Shown here: one piece after another, positions 1-11,523 of the stretch
How the letters are laid out: each line of letters begins with the position of its first letter
Position numbering within the stretch: the first letter of the stretch is position 1
Source of the DNA: Gigaspora rosea
Lineage: Eukaryota; Glomeromycota; Glomeromycetes; Diversisporales; Gigasporaceae
Assembly (NCBI GenBank): GCA_003550325.1
Contig: QKWP01000223.1
Coordinates: forward strand, 221,601-285,600
Length of the DNA stretch: 64,000 nt
Reading direction: 5' to 3'
The notes under the pieces: generated by a model
What the model was told of the DNA's origin: nothing
The model's database searches: none
The model's input: the letters and a program-made list of their open reading frames with translations, nothing else
Translations under genes and position numbers: made by a program

Positions 1-115
1 AGTTGTTTTTATTTTACTTGAAATTTGGAGAAAAGATGCTTAAATTTGACTTTTTTGATCAAAAATCCAAAATTATGCATCTATTCTCTAAATTTCAAGT
101 AAAATAAAAACAATT
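1..115. repeat. Short inverted repeat with loop (MITE-like)
   Basis: The arms at 1-30 and 86-115 are reverse complements with two mismatches (core TTTTTATTTTACTTGAAATT), separated by 55 bp. The element may continue left of the window. No coding potential is seen, and a MITE or hairpin is the likeliest reading. Confidence 0.65.
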
Positions 116-336
116 ATGCCGTTTTGATGTATTTTTAAATGCGATACATGTTTACTTAGTGCATAAAGTTAGAATTAATTAAATAAAATTTTTATATTTT
201 TAATTATTATTATTAAAAATTTTATATAGTTATTTTGGACAATTTTGATTAGCTAATAATACTATATTATATAGCACCTGATAATTCCTCTGACCCCTCC
301 CTCTAAAAAATCAGGTGATAAATGTCTATACCTAAT

Positions 337-604
337 GAATTTTTACCAAAATTTCACAACGTGCAGATAAGAACTTTCTATTTATAGTAATAATTTCAAA
401 ACTTATTTTATTTGAGAAAATTCTACTTCGAATATTACCAAAGTTTTTTCAGGTGGCTCTATGTTTTTCTCAGGTGAAACAAAGAGACCAAATATTTCGG
501 TAATATTCGAAGTAGAATTTTCTCAAATAAAACAAGTTTCGAAATTATTATTACTATAAATAGAAAATTCTTATCTGCACATTGTGAAATTTTGATAAAA
601 ATTC
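337..604. mobile_element. 268-bp inverted-repeat element (MITE-like)
   Basis: The arms at 337-439 and 499-604 are near-perfect reverse complements of about 103 bp around a 59-bp centre that holds two CAGGTG-type motifs. The strong pairing over the whole length suggests a young foldback or MITE element. The flank at 288-330 contains a short stretch (CC-rich, then AAATGTC) resembling the ends of the inner element at 54442-54604. Confidence 0.7.
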
Positions 605-659
605 GTTAAAGCATTAAAAAATTTTGCTTGTGACAAATTTTTATAATCTGTAATACCGT

Positions 660-701
660 GCAAATTATATGAAAAATGATCTACATTTACCCTACCCTTA
701 A
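660..701. repeat. Isolated end of a TTAA-flanked MITE
   Basis: The stretch ATGATCTACATTTACCCTAC followed by CCTTAA matches the right end of the element at 60843-61216. No partner arm is seen nearby, so this looks like a truncated or solo end. The rest of 605-1290 shows no gene or repeat that I recognise. Confidence 0.45.
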
Positions 702-1290
702 GCAATTTATTAATATCAGTTCCTCCTGATTACATGCCGAATTTATGCTGAATTGTACCAATAATATTAACTATTTTATAATTTTTTTAGATTACTGCAT
801 AAATTTGCAAATCAGTGATATAGCAAATTTATCTGGTGTAGAATAAGGTAGATGACTGATTTTTTATATTTTAACTAGTGTATGTATTGCAGATATAAAT
901 TGACTAATTGTATGTTTATTGGTTTCATTCTAGACCTGTCTTATTTATTTTAATATAATTATTTTGCTTTAGTACTATTTATAGAAAACTGACCATGCAT
1001 AATTTTGGATGTATTTATCTGAGATATTAAATTATTTGCATTTAATAGGTATATATAATATCGATATAAAATCGAAATAAAATCTTTTTTAAAGGAATTT
1101 ATTCTTCAATCTTATATTAGATCAATTTTGTGTTAATAAGTAATAAGTATAGCTAGTCAAGCAAAAAATTTTGTCTCTAATGTTAAGCAATAGGGCTTCT
1201 AACTAGTTTTCTTAGGTGCAGTAATAACCTTCAACGGTAGGACTAGAATCTGACTATTTTCTCTCTAAATTTTAATTTTTTTTTATGTTT

Positions 1291-1511
1291 ATAAACTATT
1301 TAAGATGGTGTAATCATTACTATGATTGTCGGCATAAAGAGAAGAGGAAGACCCGACGAGCTTTTTGTGATTTAGTCCACTGAACTATGAGATGAGAAAT
1401 AGTTTGAGTGTATCTATCTCGAACTTTACTTAAAATATAAACTACTTACAAAGTGTATAACTGTCACTATTATCATCTGTATAGCAAGAAAAGGAGGATG
1501 CGATGAGCTTC
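1291..1511 (+). repeat. Diverged tandem duplication, period about 148 bp
   Basis: Two diverged copies, about 1291-1364 and 1439-1511, share AAACTA..., an ACTAT motif, then AAGAGAAGAGGAAG versus AAGAAAAGGAGGATG and GAGCTT. No open frame spans them. Function is unknown. Confidence 0.4.
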
Positions 1512-1529
1512 CAAGTTACTATATTGCCA

Positions 1530-1975
1530 AAAATAAGCCACTATTTTGGTCAAAAAACTCAAAAATATTTTTGATCCAAAAATAAGTTACACACAATTAA
1601 CAAAAGTTGCTATATTGTAAAGTCCAAACTTTACTAAGCAAATCGATTAAAGTTGTTTAAGCAAACTTATTCAGAAGATCAAAATACATATACTCTAAAA
1701 TTTTCAACAAAGTTGAAGAATTTTTATTAATTGATTTTAATTTTTACATTCAATGAAAAGATTAAAATTTTATTAACAAAATATATTCTTGAATATAAAA
1801 ATTAAAAGTCAAATAATAAAAAGTAAAGTACTCCTATTTTGATGAAACTTTTAGAATATATGTAGTTTAGTCTTCCAAACAAGTTTACTTTTGCCGATAA
1901 TAATCGATTTATATAGTAGAATTTAGACTTTACTATTTAATGACTATTGTTAATTGACCAAAAATTAATTATATC
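1530..1975. mobile_element. Inverted-repeat element, family also at 50085-52330
   Basis: The left part (TTTGGTCAAAAAACTC, AAACTTATTCAGAAGATCAA) pairs in inverse order with the right part (TTTTGATGAAACTTTT, GACCAAAAATTAATT). Inner arms of TTTTTATTATTTGACTT type flank the centre. The same sequence modules in the same order recur at 50085-50465, with the far end at 52210-52330, so this is a dispersed family. No ORF is present. Confidence 0.55.
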
Positions 1976-3242
1976 TGAAAATGCAGTGTAACAAAGTACA
2001 TAAAGTATATGTACTATATTTACATATAATTGGCTAATACTAACTTAGTTTGTCATGTAAAGAAAGCTTGGTATATAAAAAAAATTTAAATAATCTGGCA
2101 TATAAAAAAAGTTCTTTAAAAATACCATTTAAAAGTTTTTATAACAATAAAAAAAATATATATAACCTGACTGAGCCACGATTTTTGTTTGAGAATAAAT
2201 AAAGTGAAAACATACTCAAGACTGCTTAGCTAGCAATAAATTTTGTGAAGCTATTGTTGATGAACACACAGTATTTTTTGTGTGTGTGAACAAAAAATTA
2301 TTTTAGATAAAGACTATAATGAGTAAAGGCTTATAGAACATTCTAAAAATTCAAGATATAAATTGAATAATAAAAAAAAGCAGCTTGGATTACCTGGTTT
2401 TTTTCAGTCTTATCTAATTCTAAAAAAAGAAAAGAAAATTCTCTATTATCACCATTAACCTCACTATCATCCTCACCATCTCTTTTATTATTTCTGAACA
2501 AAACTTGTCCTGAATTATATTCTGAGCAAATTAATTCTTATATTAGAATAGGGTTTATTATATGATTTGCAATATATCAAAATAACGGACATACTGCATA
2601 ATGTAGATCATTTGTATAGCTAAACTAAAAATAGTAATTTAGCCAATTAAATTATTTTATGCCTACAAACGTATGAAGACTAAAAATATTTGAACCTATA
2701 TTTTATATAATCTTATTTATATTATAATAAAAAATTTTATTTGCAATAAATTTTAAATACTTTTTACAAACACTTGTGCACAAAAAATCCAATCTCCAAA
2801 TAGTTTATATATTATATTTAATATAGTTCTAAAATATTGTATAATCAATAAATAGATCTCTTAATAAATATAAAGGTTTCTAATAAACTTCTAAAAAATT
2901 CTTAATTATGAATGATTTTTATAATATCATTAGTTGTAAACAAGTGACTGAAGTTATATTCTATAAGATTTAAAAAAAACCCCTATTTTTTTAATAAAGT
3001 TTACTTGCCATGTGCATTTTTGAAAACATATGCGCAAAGTTAATAATATATTATTTCTAAACAAACCTCTTTTTAAACAGTTCGTTTAATGAAAAACTGT
3101 TTACTAGTAAATACACAACTAAAAAAGTTTCTTTTTAACAATATTAGACTGTGGGTTAAAATTTTTTAACAGTCATGAGTTCGTATAATCTTTTATAGGG
3201 GCTGAATCCATAATATGCATAAAATATAATGTGTAACATTAT
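1976..3242. other. AT-rich stretch with no recognised gene
   Basis: There is no ORF of note and no strong inverted repeat. A short hairpin lies around 2265-2300 (ACACACAG / GTGTGTGTG). It may hold the promoter of the gene that starts at 3243, but no specific element is visible. Confidence 0.5.
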
Positions 3243-4842
3243 ATGATAAACCCTACCCTTAATAGAACACCATCTACATATAGAGTTGCACGACGATGTA
3301 AATTAGTTAAAAAAAAAATGGTTCCAAATAAATTTTCAAATAATATAAAATTTGATTCTAAACAACTTAATGAAGAAGAAAGATTACAATTTAATCAACA
3401 AATAATGGTCGAATCTGAATGGTTTATTGATTGCTTTGGTAAGTTAATTTAGGCATAATTAAAGCTATAATTAAAATTAATTATTCACTTTTTTTATTAA
3501 AATTTAATTATTTGGCTTTATAATTGTAATTTTATGGATGTGTATTCAATCTGTTAATTGTGAAAAAAAACTTATAGACAAGCATGTTCTCCATGTTATC
3601 TTCTTTATAATAATCCATATTTTTTGAATCGTATTAGAGCTGTTACTCCTAATCCAAAAAATATTAAATATACACCTAAATTTTATTATAATAATAATCT
3701 ATTATTATTTTATCTAAAAAATAATTATATTAAACAATTGCATAATATTCTCTATAATGAGCATTCACCATCAAAAGACTTTTGAGCAAAATTTTCTGAG
3801 AAAGCTACTAAAGGCATATTTGAGCAAAAGCCAGTTTTTAAGGGACTGTGCTATATAATATTACAAGCTACAGAATGTGAAACCCAAGATAAAGGTTTAC
3901 AGAACTTCAAATATTCAAATGAATTTTTAAATTTTCTTGTAATTTTGGGAAGTATCAGTTTAAAATCATTGGATTTATTTTGCCAAAATTTGGCAGGTAT
4001 AAAAGTTCGAACAATAAGGTAATTATAATTTAATATATACCAATTATCTATTAAATTAACTATAATTATATTTAATGGGTATCCATTTGGCTATTTTACT
4101 AAATTTAGTACAGTACAAAAAATTAATTACAACACAACTACAAGTTTAATTTTAACTAAAATTTGCTAGAATATTTTTACGTATAGCTTTATTTATATGT
4201 AAAATTTTAGCACTATTTACAAATTAAAATTTTGTAAAAAATGATTGCAAAGTGCTGCTGTTGTGCAAAAATTTTGCCATACTAAATTTAGCACAACAAA
4301 AAAAAATTGATACCTCCAAAAATTATATAATAAAATGGTATAAAAAAAATATGTATAAATTGCCTATATCGACCCTTCATTTTGATATATTTAGATTATA
4401 AATAATGGTTGCTGAAGCAACTAAAACACACACCCTTTGAATTGTTACAAGCACTGTGATATCTTGTTCTTGTACCACAATACATACAATGAAGCTGTGG
4501 ATAAATTGTAATATTTCAGGTTTTTTCTTTTAGGGATAGGCGATAATTTATGCTGTGTTTTAGTTTGTGTTTTTGACTGTTTTCTGAACGAATTTGGTGA
4601 TGACTTTCTTAGATTTAGATAATCTCTATTAAGAATTTTAAAAGCCAATTGTCATCTAAATCAAAATGTGAAACATCATGTCTCCATTATGCCATTTTTT
4701 AAATGATAAAAATGCATTGGCTTTGGCGATTCTAAATAGAAAAGCAGTACACGCATCTCCTAGTTTGATCCATACATTACATCATGAAAAGACATCATGT
4801 TATCATGAATCTATTAATTAAAATAAATTTACAATTTTTAAA

Positions 4843-6002
4843 TGATTTTTAAGGAAAAAAAATATCTCTTTCCAACGATCACTTGGAACAAATTTTCCTA
4901 CTGAAAGAAAATAAAAATTTTTCTTGTCAGAGAGGTGCCTATACATAAAGTATAGTAGGATAATACAGAAATACAGTTCTTACAAAGGTCAATCGGGCTG
5001 AATGACTCTTTTGTATATTTGACATGCAAACCAGAAGCATCCTCTTACAAGATAACTAGCAGGTGGTGCCCTTGTACGAGAAATTTTGGTGAGGATATAA
5101 GTTTCTCTCTGTCGATGAAGTATCCTGTAGTAAAACAGTAGGAATAACAAGAAAATGAGTTTTCTGGACACATGTTCCTTCAAGTTTGATACAAGTAACT
5201 CCCTCCTCGCTTTCGTTCTACTCCCTTTTTTCTTAAAATTTTTTCGAAAAAGTGGGCGATTTAGCTTACCCCAGTAAAAGATCGATATTGTTTACAGTTT
5301 TCATTTTCGGATGAACTCAGTAGAATGCAACCATGTGTTTGTTTTGGACAACATATCGCTACTCCACATGACAAGGATCTTATATCTATGGTTAAAGTGA
5401 TATTCAAAAATAAAACGTTAGTCGAAAGGGTCTATTAATATTAAAGCAAAACTTTACAATAGAGATATACAATTGTTGCAGTTGTTATATAGTTTTTGTT
5501 TATGCCTGGCACAGGTTATAATAGTGTACTTCTCATAAATTGTTTCTTTTTTTTCTGCCTTTTTCTTCAGTTTTTCTTTTTCTTTTTACATTTATTTTGA
5601 ATTTCGTTTAGTCTTTAGTATTACCTCTCTTTTTTATCTCACCTTTTATTTTCTTGATTTATTTTATTTTTCTTAGTTAGTTGGAATTTGAATCCTTCTG
5701 CTCGAGAAACTTGTAGAAGAAGGTTTAGGAAAAAAAGTAGGCAATCATGATAACTTAGGACGTAAACACTAAACAGTGATATATTAAGCTGTCATGCAGA
5801 AGACTTGATATAGAGTTAAAGTTTACTATAGCAGATCGAACATGGGTAATTTGGACTTTAGTCACAAAGAGCCGGGTTGGTCAGTATTTAAAATTTAAAT
5901 AGGCTTCAGCCCTAACTTGTATAAAACCTTAGTGTTAAGTATATAAACCTAATAAAGTACTGGCATGATTGCTAAATAAAAAAAAAAAAAGTGATTTTTA
6001 AG
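4843..6002 (+). mobile_element. Poly(A)-tailed retroposed insertion with 11-bp target duplication
   Basis: The direct repeat TGATTTTTAAG occurs at 4843-4853 and 5992-6002. Immediately before the right copy is a 13-A tail (5978-5990), and an AATAAA signal at 5951-5956 precedes the tail by about 25 nt. The body, 4854-5977, has no long ORF; a pyrimidine-rich stretch lies at 5540-5680. This is the signature of a target-primed retroposed transcript: a processed copy of an RNA, a SINE-like RNA or a 5'-truncated LINE. I cannot identify the source transcript. The insertion sits inside the piggyBac-like element, so it is the younger of the two. Confidence 0.65.
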
Positions 6003-6340
6003 TGATATTAATAGTTACTTCATAATGCATAATTAATATCGGCTTAAAAAGGTAATAATAGTATTGTGTATTATTATATCAATGCTATAATTATACACAA
6101 TATTAAAATTGATATTGATAACAGATTTATAATATAACTATTTATTTATAAACCTGTTAACTTATAGTATTCAATCTTTATTCAGATCAAATATCGAAAT
6201 TAACATGCATTTCCAATTAAAATTTTGAGAAAGCTTATAATTAAATTCAAGGTAACGATCATTAATCCATAATACTCGAAAATAAAGGCCAAAAACATAT
6301 ATTTACACGATAACCAAATAAGTAATTAGAACCCATACAC

Positions 6341-6411
6341 AAATAAAATAAAATAAAATACAATAAAATACAATAAAATAAAATACAATAAAATACAATA
6401 AAATAAAATAC
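6341..6411 (+). repeat. Microsatellite-like AAAATAAAATAC array
   Basis: About 70 bp of alternating AAAATA and AAAATAC units. Simple sequence; it lies just past the C-terminal transposase remnant. Confidence 0.85.
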
Positions 6412-7589
6412 CTGGTTATTAATATCAACGGTGCTCTTTGAAGAGGAGTATTCAAAAAAAATTTTTGGTCATACAAATTTAACTAATAACAAATTATTAT
6501 ATTCCTTGACTACATGTTCAACTTCATCACCTTGAGTTGTAGTTGATGCTGTTGCAATAATGCACTGTGGTTTTCAATCTTTTAAAGATGCTGCAATTAA
6601 ATGCGTACTATTAACAACTGCAACTTTTGAAAAATAGGATCTATATGCGTTGCCAAATTTTTGAATCATATCCTGAAAATAATTAAGAGGCCATCCATGC
6701 CTTTTCTTAACATAAAAAATACTATACAAACTAGAGGTTGGAATTGATTTGCAAATTGTCTAATGGATATTCATTCTTTTTTTAAAAAAAATAAATTGAT
6801 TATATATCACTTTTAAAAAATTTTATATTGAATTTATTCAGGTATAATCCAGTTTTGTGTTAAATATATATATATTGAAATTAGTAATTTAACTTATATT
6901 TCATTCACAATAGGCTTTTAAGTATACAAGTATGTACTTGTGCAATATATTGACCTCTGGGAAATCACATCTAAATTGACACTTGTGACCAATATAACTG
7001 TTTGAAGTTAATTTTTTGGTTAACATCACTCCCTGAAAACGAATAAGGTTGTAGAGATAATTTTTCTGAATCTAATGATAGTAAAATTATTAAAATTGGT
7101 TTAGTATATAAGAAGTTATAAGTAATTTAAGTTTACAAATTTTTTACTATGTTTTTACTATGTTTTACTATATAAAATATATAAAAAACTAATCATTTTT
7201 AGATGTGCATCACTATAAAACAGGTTTATTTAAGCTATTTAAAAAAATTATTATTTATTTTTTTAACTATACCAAAATCAAAATTGGATCTCAAACATTC
7301 CAAAAAATTGGTTTTTTTTTAATTTTATTATAAGATTTTGTATACTATAATGTTTTTACTGCTGTACTAAATTTAGTATAGCAGAATTTAAGAAGAATAC
7401 AGCAAGTTTAAGAGTAAGCCATAAAAAATTTTTATTAATAAATATTACTAAAATTGTACAAAAAGATAGTTCTAATATTCAAATATATTTTGGCAAAATT
7501 TGATTAAATTTGATCAAATAATTAGTTCAAAATGATTTTTTTTGTGTGTACTAAATTTAGTACAAAGGCCAAACAGATACCCATTAATC

Positions 7590-7870
7590 GTTATATATCG
7601 TTTCAAATAATTATAATTATAATCAATTTATAGATATATAGTGATTTAATATAAAAAATAATATATATTGATTATAGATATATATCGATTTTTATCCAAT
7701 TAATCGATATATAACGATATTATGATATATATCGATTATAGATATATATCAATTTTTATCCAATTAATCGATATATAACGATTTTTTAATCAATATATAA
7801 CAATATTTTATAATCAATATAAACCGATTAAGTGCTATATATCGATTAATATCTATGTATAAAATTTTCT
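7590..7870. repeat. ATATCGAT-type palindromic repeat cluster
   Basis: Many copies of TATATATCGATT and TTAATCGATATATAACGA occur in both orientations, with a near-duplicate unit (GATTATAGATATATATCGAT, then TTTTTATCCAATTAATCGAT). The 3' end (ATCTATGTATAAAATTTTCTG) matches the end of a second cluster at 56715-56925, so this is a mobile or amplified unit rather than a local microsatellite. Confidence 0.6.
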
Positions 7871-8095
7871 GATGAAATATGAAATCTATACCCAAACCCT
7901 ACCCTAACCCTATAAGACAAAGACGAAAAAAAACATCCAAAGAAAATTTTAAAATTTTATATCAATGTCATAACTTCAGCATTAGCTGTGACAATAATTA
8001 TTATTATTGTCATTAATAAAATGTGCAATTTTTATTGTCATTATTAATAAATTGTATAATACGTAATTATTCTTAGTAGTGCTATGGTCTCATAT

Positions 8096-8400
8096 GTCAA
8101 CGAGTTGTATTGTCAGCAATTGTATTGTCAGCAAATCGTATTGTCGACAAATTGTATTGTCAGTAGAATAAGCTTGTCGGTATATTCTATTTTCAGTAAA
8201 ATGAACTTGTCGGTAAGTTGATTTTGTCGGTAAATGTAACTGTCGGTGAAGTGTGTGTCGGTAAAATCAACTTGTTAGTAAAAAGGAACTTGTCAGTAAA
8301 TCAAGTGTCAGCGAATTTTGTGTAGATAAAAAAAGCTTGTCGGTAAAATGATTGTTGGTGTAGGTTGATGTCTGTAAAGTGATTGTTGGCAATTTGATTG
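8096..8400 (+). repeat. Degenerate tandem repeat of TTGTCGGTAAAATGAAC unit
   Basis: At least a dozen variants of TTGTCGGTAAAATNAAC are spaced about 16-20 bp apart. The same unit forms both arms of the inverted-repeat element at 53295-53605. Here only one orientation is seen. The repeat runs into the end of the transposase remnant, so the last 30 or so residues of that open frame (8267-8370) are repeat-derived. Confidence 0.6.
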
Positions 8401-11400
8401 CTACCCAATTGAAGTGCATAGGCAGCAGTACTAACATAGTCCAATGTAAACTCCTTGTTTTTTTCAATGTCCTTTTCTTCACATGGTTCCAGTTGAATGA
8501 TAATATTTGTAAAATCATCAGCAACTGTTTTTCACTCTTGTCCAATTGGATGTGGTTTTCGTAGTATTTTATGTGATCTGGTATCTTATTTTTTCTTCTA
8601 ACCATGAATTCATAGATTTCATCAATGTATAAAATATTTTTAGGACTTACAGCCTCAATCAAATTACTATTAAATGCATTAATAAAACTATGAACAATAT
8701 ATAAAGGATCATTAAAATTAGGAGCATCTAATTTGTTTGCTTCATTAAAGTGTGGTAGGATACAATTTGTTCAAATTGTAAATGATTCATTCAACGTTAA
8801 AAATTAAATAGTACTATAGGTTGTGTAATCTCTGGATTTGTTTTCTAATAAAAATGATGGTCAGCAACAGGAAAAGTGGACATTAACATCCATAAACCTA
8901 ACCATCTTATATATTCATTAATATTTACAATTACCCAGTTCGAAGTATCTCTTCTATGTATATTAATAGTGTTAATTACGAACTGCTCAATATAATTAAG
9001 TAGAAGAAATCGACAAAATAATTTATATAGTAAAGCTAAACTTATTGATAAAACATTAACTTCGTATACATGATCATATACTAGGTTAATTGCATGTTGG
9101 TCAATGGTTACTGGTTGCTCCTGCTAGTTTACTGAGATACTAAGGTCAATTATATCCATATTCTGCTCTTTTTCTTCTTCCAAGCTACTTTCGCTAACAT
9201 CAGATAGTGCCTCAGGTGCTGGTAATGACTCTGTTACCAATTGTTCTTCTTTTTCTCTATTTGAAATAGTTGGTTTTTCATATTTTAAGTTATCTGCAAG
9301 AACGTTCACAATCACATTTTCAATTTCATCAAAATGTACTTAATACGTTTGGTGCTTTTTTGCAGTTAATTCACTAAAGATTGTACTGTTTAAATGTAAA
9401 CTTTTCCAATCTTCTCCCATTGCTAAAAATATTGCTATATTATATTCTGAGGTAATATTGTTGCTTTACAGCTTACTCGCCCTCCAACAGCTAACTTGCG
9501 TGATATTCTTGGCATTGTAATGACTATAGCATAGAATTTTTACTGTTATTTACTTAAAAACTTGCATTCAAATTTTTTTTGTACTATATTGTATACTTTT
9601 TTAGGCTTATATCTATGAATACATTTATGATTTACCTTTATGACTTCATAGATACACCAATTAAATTATAAATTCTTTTACTAAATATGGATGGCCAAGG
9701 TAATGAACTGCATTTTTGGCTAGGTTATAACAAGTTAGGGCCAGTTATACAAGCAGAAATTTCTTAGAAGTGCTATCAAGATTTGATTTGCAAACCTGAT
9801 TAAGCTCTAAAAAATACTTGCTAAACAAAACCTGCATGTGCCTAATTGTTAAATGTATACTAATTATTTTTAATTACCAAAATGAACGTCAGATATTCAT
9901 TTATATATTATATAAATTTCATATAATAGCTAATGATTTATTTTATTTTAGTTTTAAGACTGTACTAAATTTAGTACAGCAAATGGATACTCATTAAAAT
10001 AATTTTATTATTTATAGGTGCTATAGAAGTATTTCAGATGATGTGATCAATAATTCTAATCTTTGCTATAAAAATGTTGTTTGTTTTAAGAGGTTTCTAG
10101 ATACATTACATTATAAGGGTCCTGTTGTGGCTATGACTGATTGTACAAAATTAAAAGCTGGGTTACAGTATTCTTTGAGTTTAGATTTCAACCTTAAATC
10201 GTAATCATTTTAAGATTAAAACTTATGATAATATATACAATAAGATTTCTAATATAAATCAAAAAAATGCAGTTGCAAAATATGTTAGAGCTTATGTTCT
10301 TCAGGTAATAATCGATAATTAATTTAAATTTTATTATAATATTTTATTTAAAAATTTTTGCACTTTATCAAAAGCTTATAGATATTGTAGCAGATTTGGA
10401 ATTACATATAATATCTATTGGGTCAGATGGTGCTGCTGCAGAATTCTAAGCACAAAATTTATTATAAGCAACTAAAACAAAATATCGGGTTTAACATCGA
10501 AATTCTCAATTTGGTATTAATTTTAACTGTCCAATATTTTCTAAAATTGGTCCTGTAATCTGTGTTCAAGATCCAAAACATGGAAAAAAACAGCCAGAAA
10601 TGCTGCTATGTCAGGTGCTCATTTACTTTTTATTTGGAAATTCTGCAATCTGTTTTGATCATCTGTTAGAATTATCTCTTAATAAAAAAAGCATTATGTA
10701 TAAGCGAGATGTAATAAGGTTAGATCATCAAGATGATAATACTGCATATAGAGTATTTTGTTCAAGAAATTTGGTACTAGTGTTAGATGAAGAAACAGCT
10801 TTATTACCTGAACTATGAGGTTTATTTATATATCTTTTTACTATGGAGTATATATAAATTTTAAATTTTTTTAATATAACTATATATTATAGTATTAAAT
10901 TAACTAGCTTTAATTTATTTAGGTGAACTTATTGATAGTTATCTTAATCGCAATATTACACATCATGCAAGAATTGAAATGGCTATGATAGTATATTGTT
11001 TTTTACATTTATGGAAATGTTATATTGAAACTCTTAGTGATTCTTATTCTTTATATATATCTGTTTCAAAAAACTTTTAGGCAATGCAAACTTTTAATAT
11101 TATGATTAGTTTAGTTGAATCTTTAGTTCTTTTAATTAAGATTCATAGAGATTATTATGAAAATATACCTTTACTAATATGGAAACATGGTACTGAATCT
11201 TGTGAACATATTTTTGAAGCTGCCTGTCAATTTAGATCTGATTTTACCTTTTTAGAAATTTTACAAATAGTTCCAAAGATAAGTCAGTATTTTAGATTTA
11301 TTCAAACAGATCATTTATTATTTAGAAAAGAAAAAAAAGTATTGAGAGTAAATATAATATTAATCTATTAATCATATGGATATTTGCCTTGAGAATAGCC

Positions 11401-11424
11401 TTATAGTACATAGTAATACTATAG

Positions 11425-11523
11425 AGTGTTACTAAGAAAAAAATAAGATTTCTGTTTATTATTAATTAAATAAATAATTAATAATACCGGTAAACCAAAG
11501 TTCCAATTTCTCTTAGTAGCACT
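11425..11523. mobile_element. 99-bp MITE in an intron of the decayed gene
   Basis: The terminal repeats AGTGTTACTAAGA (11425-11437) and its complement (11511-11523, one mismatch) enclose an AT-rich centre with TTATTAATTA symmetry. It lies inside the intron at about 11348-11615, explaining why that intron is longer than its neighbours. Confidence 0.5.

Larger units (their letters stand above)
6430..9515 (-). pseudogene. piggyBac-like transposase remnant (DDE_Tnp_1_7 type)
   Basis: Read from 9515 downwards it begins MPRISRKLAVGGR. An acidic stretch follows (about 9315-9124, ESSLEEEKEQNMDIIDLS), then the core NINEYIRWLGLWMLM...FPVADHHFY (about 8960-8860) and HLQFEQIVSYHTLMK, then SPKNILYIDEIYEFMVRRK (about 8645-8590), where the Asp of YIDE fits the second catalytic Asp of the family. 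A C-terminal part lies at about 6770-6430 (YFQDMIQKFGNAYRSYF, KPQCIIATASTTT, VKEYNNLLLVKF, SSSKSTVDINN), matching the piggyBac pattern W-K-D/x-KP, then YN...VD..N. Stops and frame changes interrupt it. The middle is separated by about 1.5 kb of repeats (roughly 8300-6780). The resemblance is by pattern, not by search. Confidence 0.65.
4072..9997 (-). mobile_element. piggyBac-like DNA transposon inserted in an intron
   Basis: The element is bounded by TTAA at 4072-4075 and 9994-9997. Its terminal repeats read TTAA-TGGGTATCCATTTGGC on the left and TTAA-TGAGTATCCATTTG on the reverse strand of the right. Just inside each end is the palindrome TACTAAATTTAGTA (4097-4110, 9963-9976). A second right-type end with TTAA lies internally at 7584-7587. 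Removing the insert, keeping one TTAA, restores a 77-nt GT..AG intron (4019-10017) of the surrounding gene, which supports these boundaries. The minus strand carries a broken piggyBac-type transposase. The interior is enlarged by other insertions (4843-6002, 7590-8400). TTAA targeting is characteristic of piggyBac. Confidence 0.75.

Noticed and set aside
4445-5183. Minus-strand frames of 67 and 64 codons
   Set aside because: One lies in the piggyBac-like element's interior and one antisense to the retroposed insertion; neither resembles a known protein nor continues.
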